Part shown: positions 1-12,000 of the stretch, one piece after another | Layout: each line of letters starts with the position of its first letter | Numbering within the stretch: the first letter of the stretch is position 1 | Source: Oscillospiraceae bacterium | Lineage (GTDB): Bacteria > Bacillota > Clostridia > Oscillospirales > Acutalibacteraceae | Direction: 5' to 3' | Assembly: GCA_031280825.1 (NCBI GenBank) | Contig: JAITGE010000005.1 | Coordinates: 1-64,000 of the forward strand | DNA length: 64,000 nucleotides | Translations under genes and position numbers: made by a program | Notes under the pieces: model-generated | The model's database searches: none | What the model was told of the DNA's origin: nothing | The model's input: the letters and a program-made list of their open reading frames with translations, nothing else

Positions 1-3000
1 GGCGACACCATTACCTATACCGTGACGGTTATCAACACGGGCAACGACCCGGCTTATGATGTGGAAATCACGGATAAGCTGCCCGACAATTTGAAATATG
101 TGGCGGGTTCGATCACCGACGGTGTAACCCTTGCGGGCGGCGGCACGGTGACCGGCACGGCGACAAAGACCGGCGCAACCCGTGACGGCATTGACAAATA
201 TGACTTCCGTTGGGTGGTCAGCAAGCTGATGCCGGAGGAAACAGTGACGGTCAGCTTCAGCGCGGATGTCGTCCCCATGCCCTATGGCGTGCACGAGCGC
301 GAGTTCCGCAATGTGGCGCTGGTGAACAATATCCCCACCAATGAAACCGAGCACTATCAGTATTCCTCCAATTTGGCGGCGATCAAGTATTCTGATCCGA
401 CTGAAAACACGTTGCTGCACGAAGGCGATATTGTTACCTATTACATCGACGTGATTAACAACGGTGCGGATACGGCGTACGACATCCCGGTGTCGGATGC
501 GATCCCGGTGGGTACGGTTTATGTGCCGGGCAGTGCGGCGATGAAGATTGGCAGCGGTACTTCCGCGGCTTCGGGTGCGCTCAATGGCAATAAGCTGGAA
601 TGGACGATCCCTGCCCTTGCCAGCCGCGAAACGGCGACCTTGAGCTTCCAGGTAGAAGTGCAGCGGATGCCGACCAACCAAGATACCCGCAAGATTGATA
701 ACGTCGCCACCGTGGATGATTTTGAAACCAACCACGTGGTGCACACCCAGAGCAATTTTACGCTCCATGGGGTGAAAAAATCTGACCCGATGACCGGTAC
801 GACTGTCTATGAGCGCAAGCCCGACGGGCGCGGCGACATCATCACTTACATTGTCGAGGTGACCAATGAGGGCTTGGATCCGGCTTATGACGTGGAAATC
901 ACGGATCAGCTGCCCGACAACCTGGATTATGTGACGGGTTCGATCACCACGGGCACAGCTCTGCCCGGCGGCGGAACGATTGCCGGCACGGCGACGAAGC
1001 TGGCGCAGCCAACGGAATCCGGCGTGGATCGCTATGAATTCAAATGGATCGTCAGCAAGCTGATGCCCGGCGAAGTGGCGCACGTGGAGTTCAAGGGCAC
1101 GGTCATGACGATGCCGCAGGGCATTGCGATGCGCGAATTCCGCAATGTGGCTTATGTGAATAACCACGCGACCAATGAAACCGTGCATTACCAGTATGCG
1201 CCGCACCTGCGCGCGGTCAAGCATTCCGATCCCGTGCCGAATTCCTATGTGCGCGTGGACGACGTGATTACCTACTTCATTGACGTTTACAACGACGGAG
1301 CGGATACGGAATACAACATTGACGTGCTGGATTCTATCCCTGCCGGGACGGAGCTTGTTCCGGGTTCGATCACGTTAACCAACGATGGAACAGCGGTCAT
1401 TGGCGCGGGGAGCCAGAGCGGTAACCAAGTGCACTGGGTGATTGATTCCTTGGCGGCAGGGCGCAAGGCTGTGCTGACCTTCCAGACCAAGGTGCTGGCA
1501 ATGCCCAAGAATCTTGACGAGCGCACGATTGATAACGTTGCAAAGGTCAACGATTTTGAAACCAACCACGTGACGCACCTGCAAACGAATTATGCGGTTT
1601 ATGGGCAAAAGAGCAGCGACAAGCCGACGGGCTCGCGCGTCCATGTGGGCGAAATCATTACCTACACGATTGAGATCATGAACAAGGGTGCAGATGCGGC
1701 GCGCAACGTGAAGGTGCGCGATATGATCCCGCTGGGTACGACCTATGTCGCCAATTCCGCATCCACCTCCGCCAATGTGAGCAGCACCAAGACGCTCAAC
1801 GCCGAAAACGAATTGGAATGGACGATCGTTTTGCTAGCCCCCAACGGGGTGGAGAAGGTCACCTTCCAGGTGATGGTGGATGAGCTGCCCGAGGGTGATA
1901 CCTTCGGTGTGGTGGATAACTTTGGCTATGTGGATGAAAAAGTAACCAATACGGTTACCCACGAGGTGCGCAAGGATTTGCTCCTGTTTGAAAAGACCGC
2001 TTCGCCGGTGGATGGCAGCGAGGTTATGGAGCGCCAGCGCATTACCTACAAGATTGCCCTGAAAAACATTGGCGATATGAAAGCGCGCAATGTTGTCGTT
2101 ACAGATCAGATTCCGGCGGGCACAAAGCTGATCCCCGGCAGCATAAGCCATGGCGGCACGGAGAGCGGCGGCGTTATCACCTGGAACCTGAGCACCTGGT
2201 CGGTGGGCGAGGAGCGCACCCTGACTTTCGCGGTGGAAGTGCTTCCGCTGGCGGAGGGTGAGAGTGAGTTTGTCATCGAAAACCGCGCGACCGTCAAGAA
2301 CGGCGTGAACGACCCGGGTGACGACACCAACACGGTGCGGCATATCGTTCGCAAGCCGGTTTTGGAGTTCTTTAAGGACGCCAACCCGCCCAGCGGCAGC
2401 CGCGTGAAGGCGGGCGACATCATCACCTACACCATTGTGGTGCGCAACAAGGGCACGTTGGCGGATCATAATGTGCATATTGAGGATCTGATCCCCGAGG
2501 GCACAACGTATGTCAAGGATTCCCTCACCAGCACGGGCGGCGGCACGGGTGGTTATCTGACCGCGCCGAACCGTGTGGTGTGGACGATCCCTGAGCTTGC
2601 CCCGGCGGGCAACCACGGCAGCGCGGGTAGCTACGGCGGTGAAGTGTTCCTGACCTTTAAGGTGAAGGTCAACCCGCTGCCCACCGGCGTGGATGAGGGC
2701 TTGGTTAAGAATAAGGCCACCATTTGGGGCTATGATGTTGATGGCGAGGATACCAATGAAACCGAGCACATCGTTTCGCGCTCCCGCTTGAGCATCACAA
2801 AAGAAGCCGACCCGCCGGATAACAGCGTCGTGCAGCCCGGCGAAGTAATTACCTACACTCTTAAGGTGACGAATGACAGCGCCGACGCTTTGGAATATGT
2901 GCCGGTTTGGGATACCATTCCCGCGGGCACGACCTATGTCCGCGCTTCGGCGACCGCCGGCGGCCGCCTGGTGCGCGACCCAAGCGGCGTGGCAATCAAC

Positions 3001-6000
3001 CGCGTGGAGTGGGTGATTGGCACCATCGCCCCCGGGCAGACCATTGAGCTGAAGTTCAAGGTGCGCGTGGACGCTTTGCCTGAAGGGCAGCATACCCGTA
3101 AGATCTTTAACGCCGCGCTGGTGGGCGAGGGCGGTACAGAGGAGGATCCGGGTATCCCGAAGGTACCCTCCAATGAGGTTGAGCACGATGTGATCGACGG
3201 ACCGATCAAGATCAGCAAATCCAGCGATCCCGCGCCCGGTTCTTACGTGTATACAGGGCAGACGATCACCTATACGCTGACGCTGCGCAATGCTTCGGAT
3301 GCGCCGATTGTCAATGTTCCCGTGCGTGATTTTGTGCCGGAGGGCACCACCTTTGTGACCGGCAGCATGACGGGCGGCGTCAAGCAGGATTACACCGTGC
3401 TGACGCGCCAGTTGGATTGGCTCATCGCGGTTATCCCCGCAGGCGGCAGCGTGGATGTGACCTTCAAGGTTATCGCCAACGAGCTGCCCTTCGGCAAGGC
3501 GATTGGCTACATTACCAACCAAGGCTTCTGCGGGCAGGGCGGCGGCACGGAGGATGAACCCGGCACGCCGGATACCCCCTCCAATGAGGTGACGCATATT
3601 ATCACCTGGCACCCGATTGAGGGGCGAAAGGAATCCGATCCGCCCACGGGCAGCACGGTGGAAGCCGGTGCAACGATCGAATACACCGTTTATGCCGTCA
3701 ACAATTCCGGCGCTGCGGCGGAGAATGTTGCTGTTATTGATCCGATCCCGCTGGGCACGTATTACAAGAGTGGTTCGGCGGATAGCGGCGGTACCTATGA
3801 CGCAGTAAACAACTGGGTGCGCTGGACGATCCCGCACATGGAAGACGGCGAAACTGTCGCCGTGAAGTTCAGTGTGATCGTTGGGCAAATGGGCGTGGGC
3901 GAAACCGGCAAGGTGATCTATAACCAAGCGATTGTCAACGGTTCTTCCACCAATACGGTGACGCACAACGTCGTCAAGCCGGAGCTTTACGGCGTGAAGA
4001 GCAGCAGCCCCGCCAGCGGTTCCGTGGTCTACGGCGACCAGCGCGTTGATTACACCGTCACGGTTCACAACAACAGCGCGGTGACCAAAACCAATGTAAT
4101 TGTGCGCGATACAGTTCCGCTGTACACCAACTATATCACCGGCACAATGACAAACAACGCGGCGCTGGGCATTGTGGGCACATACAGTGCGGGCAGCCGT
4201 GAGCTTGCCTGGACAATTGCCAGCATTCCGGCGGGCGGCAGTGTGACGCTGCAGTTTACCGTCACCGTCGATTCGCTCCCGGCGGGCGTGATCACCCGCG
4301 TGATCAACAACGTCGCCTATGTGAACGGGCTTGCGACAAACCAGGTTACGCATCACCTTTATCAGCCGATTCCGATCGGCGTGAAGGAGGCGAACCCGCC
4401 CACAGGAACACAGGTCAAGGCGGGCGATGAGATTGAGTATACGCTCAGGGTTTACAATTACGATCGGCTGGACGCGCACAATGTTGTCGTGCGGGACGCG
4501 ATCCCAACGGGTACGGATTTCATCACGGGTTCGGAAACGACGCCCGCAGGCGCAACCTTCACCTATGACGCAACCAAGCGCGAAGTGCGTTGGGTGATTG
4601 CGAGCCTGCCAAAGGAAGGCACGCAGGGCTACACCTTTACCTTCAAGGTGCGGGTGCAGGAGTTGCCGGAGAACCTGGGGCAGCGCGTGATTCGCAACAT
4701 CGGCTATGTCAACGATACCCCGACCAATGAAACCAACCATTATCAGCAAAAACCGCCGGTGCAGGCTTATAAGTACAGCGATCCGCCCAGCGGCTCCAGA
4801 GTTCCGGTTGGTTCCAAGATTACCTATTCCATCCGCGTGACGAACCCCGGTACGCAACCGCTGGCGAACGTTCACGTGATGGACTACATTCCGGCGGGGA
4901 CGAAGTATATCACTGGCTCCGTGAGCAATCAGAGCGATTATGCGGGTGCGTACAGTGCCGCGAGCGATTCGGTCAGCTGGCTGATTCCGACGCTTCAGCC
5001 CGGCACGGCAGGGCAGGTGACCCTGACCTTTGAGGTGGAGGTGCAGCACCTTCCGCAGGGAATGGAGCTTTGCCGCATTATCAACCTTGCGCTGGTCAAC
5101 GGCAACCCCACCAACCAGACCACACACGTGGTCGCCGCGCCGAAGATTGAGGCGGAAAAGATCGCCAACCCGCCGCACCTCAGCGAGGTGCTCGAGGGGC
5201 AGGTCATCCGTTACACCATTACGGTGCGCAATGTGGGTGAGGTGCCGGATTACAACATCAAGGTGCTGGATCAAATCCCGCAGTTTACGACGCTTTTGCC
5301 CGAAACCATTACCAATGGCGGCAGGCTTGTGGGCGGCAACACCATCGAGTGGACAATCGCCGAGTTGCTCAACGGCGCGGAGCGGCACCTGAGCTTCGAT
5401 GTGGTCGCCGACGCGTTGCCGGAGGGCGTGGAACGGCGCAGGATTGAGAACACCGCAGTCTTTGGGCAGGGCGGTGAGGATCCGGAGAACCCGACCAACA
5501 CAGTGGAACACAATGTGAACAAGGCAAACGTTGTGGCGGTCAAGAGCGCGAACCCTGCTGCCGGCACCACCGTCGGTGTGGGCGATATTATCCAATACAC
5601 CATCAGTCTGAAGAACGAGGGTGCATTAAACGCGCCGAACACGGAGGTCTACGATGAAATCCCGGCAGGGACGACCTTTGTGTCGAACTCGATCCGTGGC
5701 AACGGCTACTACAACGCCGCGCTGAACCGCGTGGAGTGGTCGGTAACGAACATTCAGGCAGGCTCGACGGCATACGTTGGCTTCAGCGTGCGCGTCAACG
5801 CTTTGCCGGAGGGTGCAACCGAAGGCACGGTGCGCAACGCCGCCGTTGTGGACGGCGAAGAGACACCGCCTGTCGAGCATCCCGTCGCGCTGTCTAACGT
5901 GACGGTGGTGAAGACGGCGAACCCGCCCAGCGGCACGGAGGTTATGGTAGGCGATACGATCACCTATACCATCACCGTGGCGAACCACAGCCAAGCGACG

Positions 6001-9000
6001 CTTTACAACATTCCGGTGCAGGATACCCTGCCTTCGGGCACAACCTTTGTCGCGGATTCGGCGAACAACGGCGGTATCTATTATCCGCCCAACCGCCGTG
6101 TGGCGTGGCTCATCCCGACCCTTGGCGCGGGCGAAAGCATTGCGCTGACGTTCAGTGTGACGGTGGACGAGCTGCCCCCGCAAACGGAAATGCTGCTGAT
6201 TCTGAACAAGGCGTATTTCCACCCGGGCAGCCCGGAGCCGAGTATTCCGCCGCAGATCCCGGATAAACCGACGAACGAAACGGAGCATCCGGCATATCCC
6301 AAAACTTTCTCGGCAGAGAAGACGTCTATCCCCGCTTCGGGCAGCGATGTGAACCCCGGCGATGTGATTGACTATACCGTGACAGTGCGGAATTTCAACG
6401 CCACCGCGATGGCAAATGTGGCTGTGACAGATATTCTGGATGCCGATTTGGAATTCATCTCAGCTGGTGAAGGCGGCACGTACGATCCGATCACGCGCGT
6501 CATCAGCTGGACGATTCCGAGCATCCCGGCGCTGCACGGCGCCATGGCGGTTACCTTCCGCGCCCGTGTTACGGCGAATCCGGCGAAGAGCGTCATTCAC
6601 AACCAGGCGCGTGCCAATGATAAGCCGACCAACACGACGGTGCATTATCCCGGCGATGTTCCGCCGATCAACGACCCGCGCGTGCTGCTTGCAAAGAGCG
6701 CGGATCCGGCGCATAACAGCTGGGTTGCGCAGGGTGAAACGATCACCTATTACATTGATGTGCGGAACGTTGGGCAGCAGCCTGCGCTGAACGTCGTTGT
6801 GCGCGACGCGATCCCTGCGGGCACGGTCTATGTGCCCGGCTCGGTGAGCCACGGCGGCAGCTTGAACGCAAGCAACCAGTTGGTCTGGAATTTGGGCACG
6901 CTTCCCGCAAATTCCGCGACGACGCGCCTGAGCTTCCGGGTGACGGTGGATTATATTGCCCATCCGGAGGATACGCCTTATTACTACCACACGCTCCGTA
7001 ATACGGCCTACGTGGATTACAACAGCACCGACGGTCGGCACTTCGACGGGCGTTCGGAAGAGGTTATCCACAATGTTGACGGCGGTGAGCCGCGGCCGTA
7101 TTTCTACGCGGTAAAATCCGCAGATCCGGCGGATGGCAGCTACCTCAGCCCGAACGGGCAGCGTGTGCGCTACACCATTACGGTCTACAACATGACGGGT
7201 GCGGCGATCAGCGGTCTGCGTGTGTATGACCTCATCCCCGGCGGTACGACCTACGTGCCGGGCAGCGCGGGCAGCACGAGCCTGAGCGCCAGCGTTACCG
7301 AAGGCTACGCGGGCGGTCGCGTGAGCGATCTGACGTGGAACGCCGCTTATATCGCGGCCGGCAGCTTTGAGCAGTTCTACTTCAGTGTGGATGTTCCGGC
7401 GCTGCCTGAGGGTGCAGGCTATCGCAGTGTGCGTAACAGCGCGCTGGTGACGGGCGGCGACCGTGTTACCTCGACCAACCAGGTCATTCACTACCAAAGC
7501 CGCGGTCCGATCCCGCCGGATGTTCCGGTTAAGACGGCTGTACCGCCAAGCGGCACAACGGTGCGCCCGGGTGATGAGATCACGTATACCGTGACGGCGC
7601 GCAACGGTGCGACCGCACCGGCGACGATCATCATCCGTGACGCGATCCCCGCGGGCACGGAATATGTCACCGGCAGCGCGACGAACGGTGCCGCGTATGC
7701 GGGGAATGTTCTGACGTGGACCTTCGCGAATGTTCCGGCGGGCGCAAGCGTGACGGCGACCTTCCGCGTGAAGGTGCTGGAATACGAAGCCAGCCCGTGG
7801 ATTGTGAATGTCGCGCAGGTGAACGTAGGCGGCAACAGCTATACGACGGATCAAGTGGTGCATTACAATCCGCCTGTGCCTGACCCTGACGACGATATTC
7901 GCTTGGATAAGGTAGCCAACCCCGTGAGCGGTTCCGCGGTTACGCCGGGGCAAGAGATCACCTATACCATCAACGTGGTCAACACCAGCGCTCGCAGAAT
8001 CGAGAACATCACCGTGACCGATCCGGTTCCGGTCGGGACGGTTTATATCCCCGGTTCGGCGGATAACGCGGGTAGCTTCGCGGGCAACAGCCTCACTTGG
8101 GCGATTGCGGCGCTGGAAGCCGGCGAAACGAAGACGCTGACCTTCAAGGCGCGTGTGATGGATTACCCGACCTATCTTATTCGTAACGTGGCGTATGCCA
8201 ATTACGAAAACCGCAATGTCGGGTCGAACGAAACCGTTCATTACCCCGGTCCGCCGCAGTTCCGCGTGGAAAAGAACGCGAACCCTGTGACAGGCTCCAT
8301 CGTTCAGCCCGGGCAGGAAATCTACTACACTGTGACTGTGACCAACCTTGGCAGCCAGATGCTCAGACCGGTGCAGATCACCGATAACATCCCTGCGGGC
8401 ACGACGTATGTGCCAAACTCGGCAAGTATCGCGGTGCTGGATGGGACTCCCAACGCGATGGCGGGGGTGCTCAGCGGCAATACGCTCTATTGGAATCTTG
8501 CAGGGCTTGCCCCCGGCATGAGCGCGATGGCGGTCTTCAAGGTGACGGTGGATGCGCTCCCGGCAGGCATCAGCGGGCGCTTGGTTCGCAACAGCGCAAA
8601 CGTCACAGGCAATGGGCGCACCCTCATCACCAATGAAGTGGTTCATTACGTGGGCAGGATTGTGGAAATGGATCTGCGCAAGGACTCTGATCCCGCGCCG
8701 AATTCCATCGTGACCTATGGGCAGGAGATTACGTACACCCTGACCCTGACCAATTACGCGCAGACGGCGCAAACAGATATTACCGTCAGCGATACCATTC
8801 CGGCGGGCACGCAATATGTTTCCGGCGGAACGCTCAGCGGCAATGCCGTGGTGTTCCAGGTTGCGCGGATAGAGCCGAGTGAGAGCAAGACGTTCACCTT
8901 CACCGTGCGGGTGCTGGATACGGCGGTCTTCGGTCAGTTGATTCGCAACACGGCGCGCGCCATTTGGGGCGACAAGCAGATCGATTCCAACGAAGTGGAT

Positions 9001-12000
9001 CATACTGTGAACCCGAACCGCCCGAACGTGCAGGCGAGCAAGCGCTCCACGCCCGCAAGCGGCACCGCAGTGGTCGCCGGGCAAACCATCCGCTACACCA
9101 TTGAGCTGCGCAACCTTGGCGGTTCGGCGGCAAACGGCGTGACTGTGCGCGACAGCATCCCGGCGGGCACGACCTTCGCCGGTGCGGCTTCCGACGGCGG
9201 ACAATACAATGCCGTGAACAATGAGCTGCGCTGGAGCGTTGCCTCCATCCCGGCGGGCGGCACTGTGGAGCTTTGGTTTGAAGTGACGGTGAACGCGCGC
9301 GCAAGCGCCAGCATGTATGTCATCCGCAACACGGCGTATTATGTTCCGACGCCGGGTTCGCCGGAGCAGCCGACGAACGAAGTGACGAATGTCATCAATC
9401 CGAGCGACGGGCTGCGTCTGCAAAAGCGTTCCGATCCCGCGCCGGGCAGCATCGTTAACACCGGCAGCACAATCACGTATTATTTGGATGTGATCAACGG
9501 CGGCGACGTGGACGAAACCGATGTGCGCGTAAGCGACGCCATTCCCGCGGGCTTGCAATATGTTGCGGGCAGTGCGAACTATGGCGGGACGCTCGCCGGC
9601 GGCACGGTTCATTGGCTGCTTGAACGCGTTGCGGCGAACTCCACCGTGACGCTGCGCTTCCAGGCAACGGTTCTTCCCCCGGCGGCAGGCTCGCCCGCTG
9701 TGCGTTACTTCCGTAACATCGGCATGGTGAATGGGCAGCCCAGTAACCCGGTGGATCATGTGGACATCGTGGAAGTGCAATACCCCAGCGCGGTGGGCAG
9801 CAAGCGCGCCGATCCCGCGGCCGGCAGCACGGTTCAGCCCGGGCGCACGGTCACCTATTACATTGACGTTATCAACAACGGCAATGTGAACCTGACCAAT
9901 ATCCCGGTGCGCGACACGATCCCCGCCGGCACGACGTATGTTGCGGGCAGCGCTACGAGCGGCGGAACACTCAGCGGCAACGAGCTGCGCTGGACGATCC
10001 CGGCGCTGAACGTCGGGCAGGTCTTTACGGTCGCTTTCCAGGTGACGGTAAATCAGCTCCAGCCGGGCGAAAACAGCCGTACCATCCGTAACATCGCGAT
10101 TATCAGCGGACCGCAGGGCGAAACCCCAACCCCCGAAGTGCCGCATATCGTCTTCCCGGATCAACCCGGCTTGCGTTTGGTCAAAACCTCCAGCAAGCAG
10201 GGCGAAGTGAAGGCGGGTGAGGAGTTGACCTACACCCTGACGGTGACCAACAGCGGCGCGATCCAGCAGACGGCAATTCGCGTGACGGACAGCATCCCCG
10301 CCGGCACGGAATATGTTGCGGGTAGCGCGACAGACGGCGGAACCCTTGCCGACGGCGTGATCACTTGGACGATTGCGCAGCTGGCGCCCGGCGGAAGCAA
10401 ATCCGTGAGCTTCAAGGTCACGGTGCTGCCGCTGCCGGAGAACACGCTCTACCGCATCATCCGCAACGTTGGCTATCTCAACAACGAGCCCGGCGACCCG
10501 GTAGAAAATCCGCAAGTGCCGGAGCTGCCGGTGACAGGCGTCAAGCGTGCTGATCCGCCCGCTGGCACGCCGCTTACGGCGGGCAGGCTGGTGACCTACT
10601 ATATTGACGTGACAAACCACAATGCCAAGACAGCGAGCAATGTCGTCGTACGGGATACCGTCCCCACCGGCACAAGCCTTGTGGCGGGTTCGGTGAGTGG
10701 CAGCGGCGCAGTCACGGGCAACGAGATTGTCTGGACGATCCCAAGCCTTGCGGGCGGGCAGACGGTGACGGTATACTTCACTGTGACGGTTGATCCGCTC
10801 CCCGCAGGCGTGAGCTATCGCATCATTCGCAACCAAGCGATTGTGGCGGCGCCCGACCCGGATCATCCCGAAAATCCGCCGGTGGAAACCCCGACCCCGC
10901 CGGTTGAGCATCCGCAAGTGCCGCCGATGCCCGGTTTGTATCTCTACAAGGTATCCAACCGCCCGGCGAACAGCCCCGTGCAGGCAGGCGACGAGATCAC
11001 CTATTCCCTCACCGCCACCAATTATGGCACGGCAGAGCAAACGAATGTCATCATCACCGATGCTATCCCCGCAGGCACGACCTATGTGGAAGGCAGCGCG
11101 AGCGAAGGCGCCGTGCGCTCCGGCAATGTCTTGACTTGGGTGATTGCCAGCCTCCCGGCGGGTGCGAGCCGCATGGTCAGCTTCCGCGTAACGGTAGATC
11201 CGTTGCCGGAAGGCTCAAGCGGGCGCGTGATTCGCAATATCGGTTATATCAACGGGCAGCCCGGCGACCCGGTGGAGCATCCGGAGGTGCCCAGCCAAGG
11301 CGGGGTTTATGGCAGCAAGCGCGCCAACCCGCCGGCGGGTACGGTTCTGCGCGCGGGTGATGTTGTGACTTACAGCATTGATGTGACGAATTACTACGGT
11401 AAGACGGCAAGCAACGTGACGGTGCGCGACAGCATCCCTGCAGGCGTGACGCTCATCCCGAGCAGCATTACCATGGGCGGCGTTTACGCGGACGGGCAGA
11501 TCGTGTGGAGCATTCCGGCAATTGCTGCGGGGCAGACCGTGACGGTCAGCTTCCAGGCAGTGGTCAATCCGCTCCTGGCAGGTGTGAGCTATCAGATCAT
11601 CCGCAACCAAGCGATCGTTGCCGCGCCCGATCCGGATCACCCGGAGCAGCCGCCGATCGAAGTCCCGACGCCCCCGGTGGAGCACCCGCAGATTCCGCCT
11701 GTATCGGGGCTATGGGTGCAAAAGACCTCCAGCCGCCCGAGCTATGGCGCGGTGCGCCCGGGCGACGAGCTTACCTATTATCTCACCGTGACGAATTACG
11801 GCAGCGAAATCCGCACGAACGTTCAAGTGGTGGACAGCATTCCGCAGGGCACGACTTATGTTGCGGGCAGCGCGAGCGACAGCGCGGCGCTGAACGGCGG
11901 TGCCTTGATCTGGGTGATTGCCAGCCTGGCGCCCGGCGCGAGCAAAACGGTGTCCTTCCGCGTGCGCGTCAATGAACTGCCGAGCGGGCAGAGCGCGGGC

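Noticed and set aside
1834..11040. Two very long minus-strand open frames (about 1,250 and 1,530 residues) opposite the giant gene
   Set aside because: They are antisense shadows of the repeat gene: low-complexity Arg/His-rich products, no ribosome sites and no recognised domain. The plus-strand frame has clear repeat structure.
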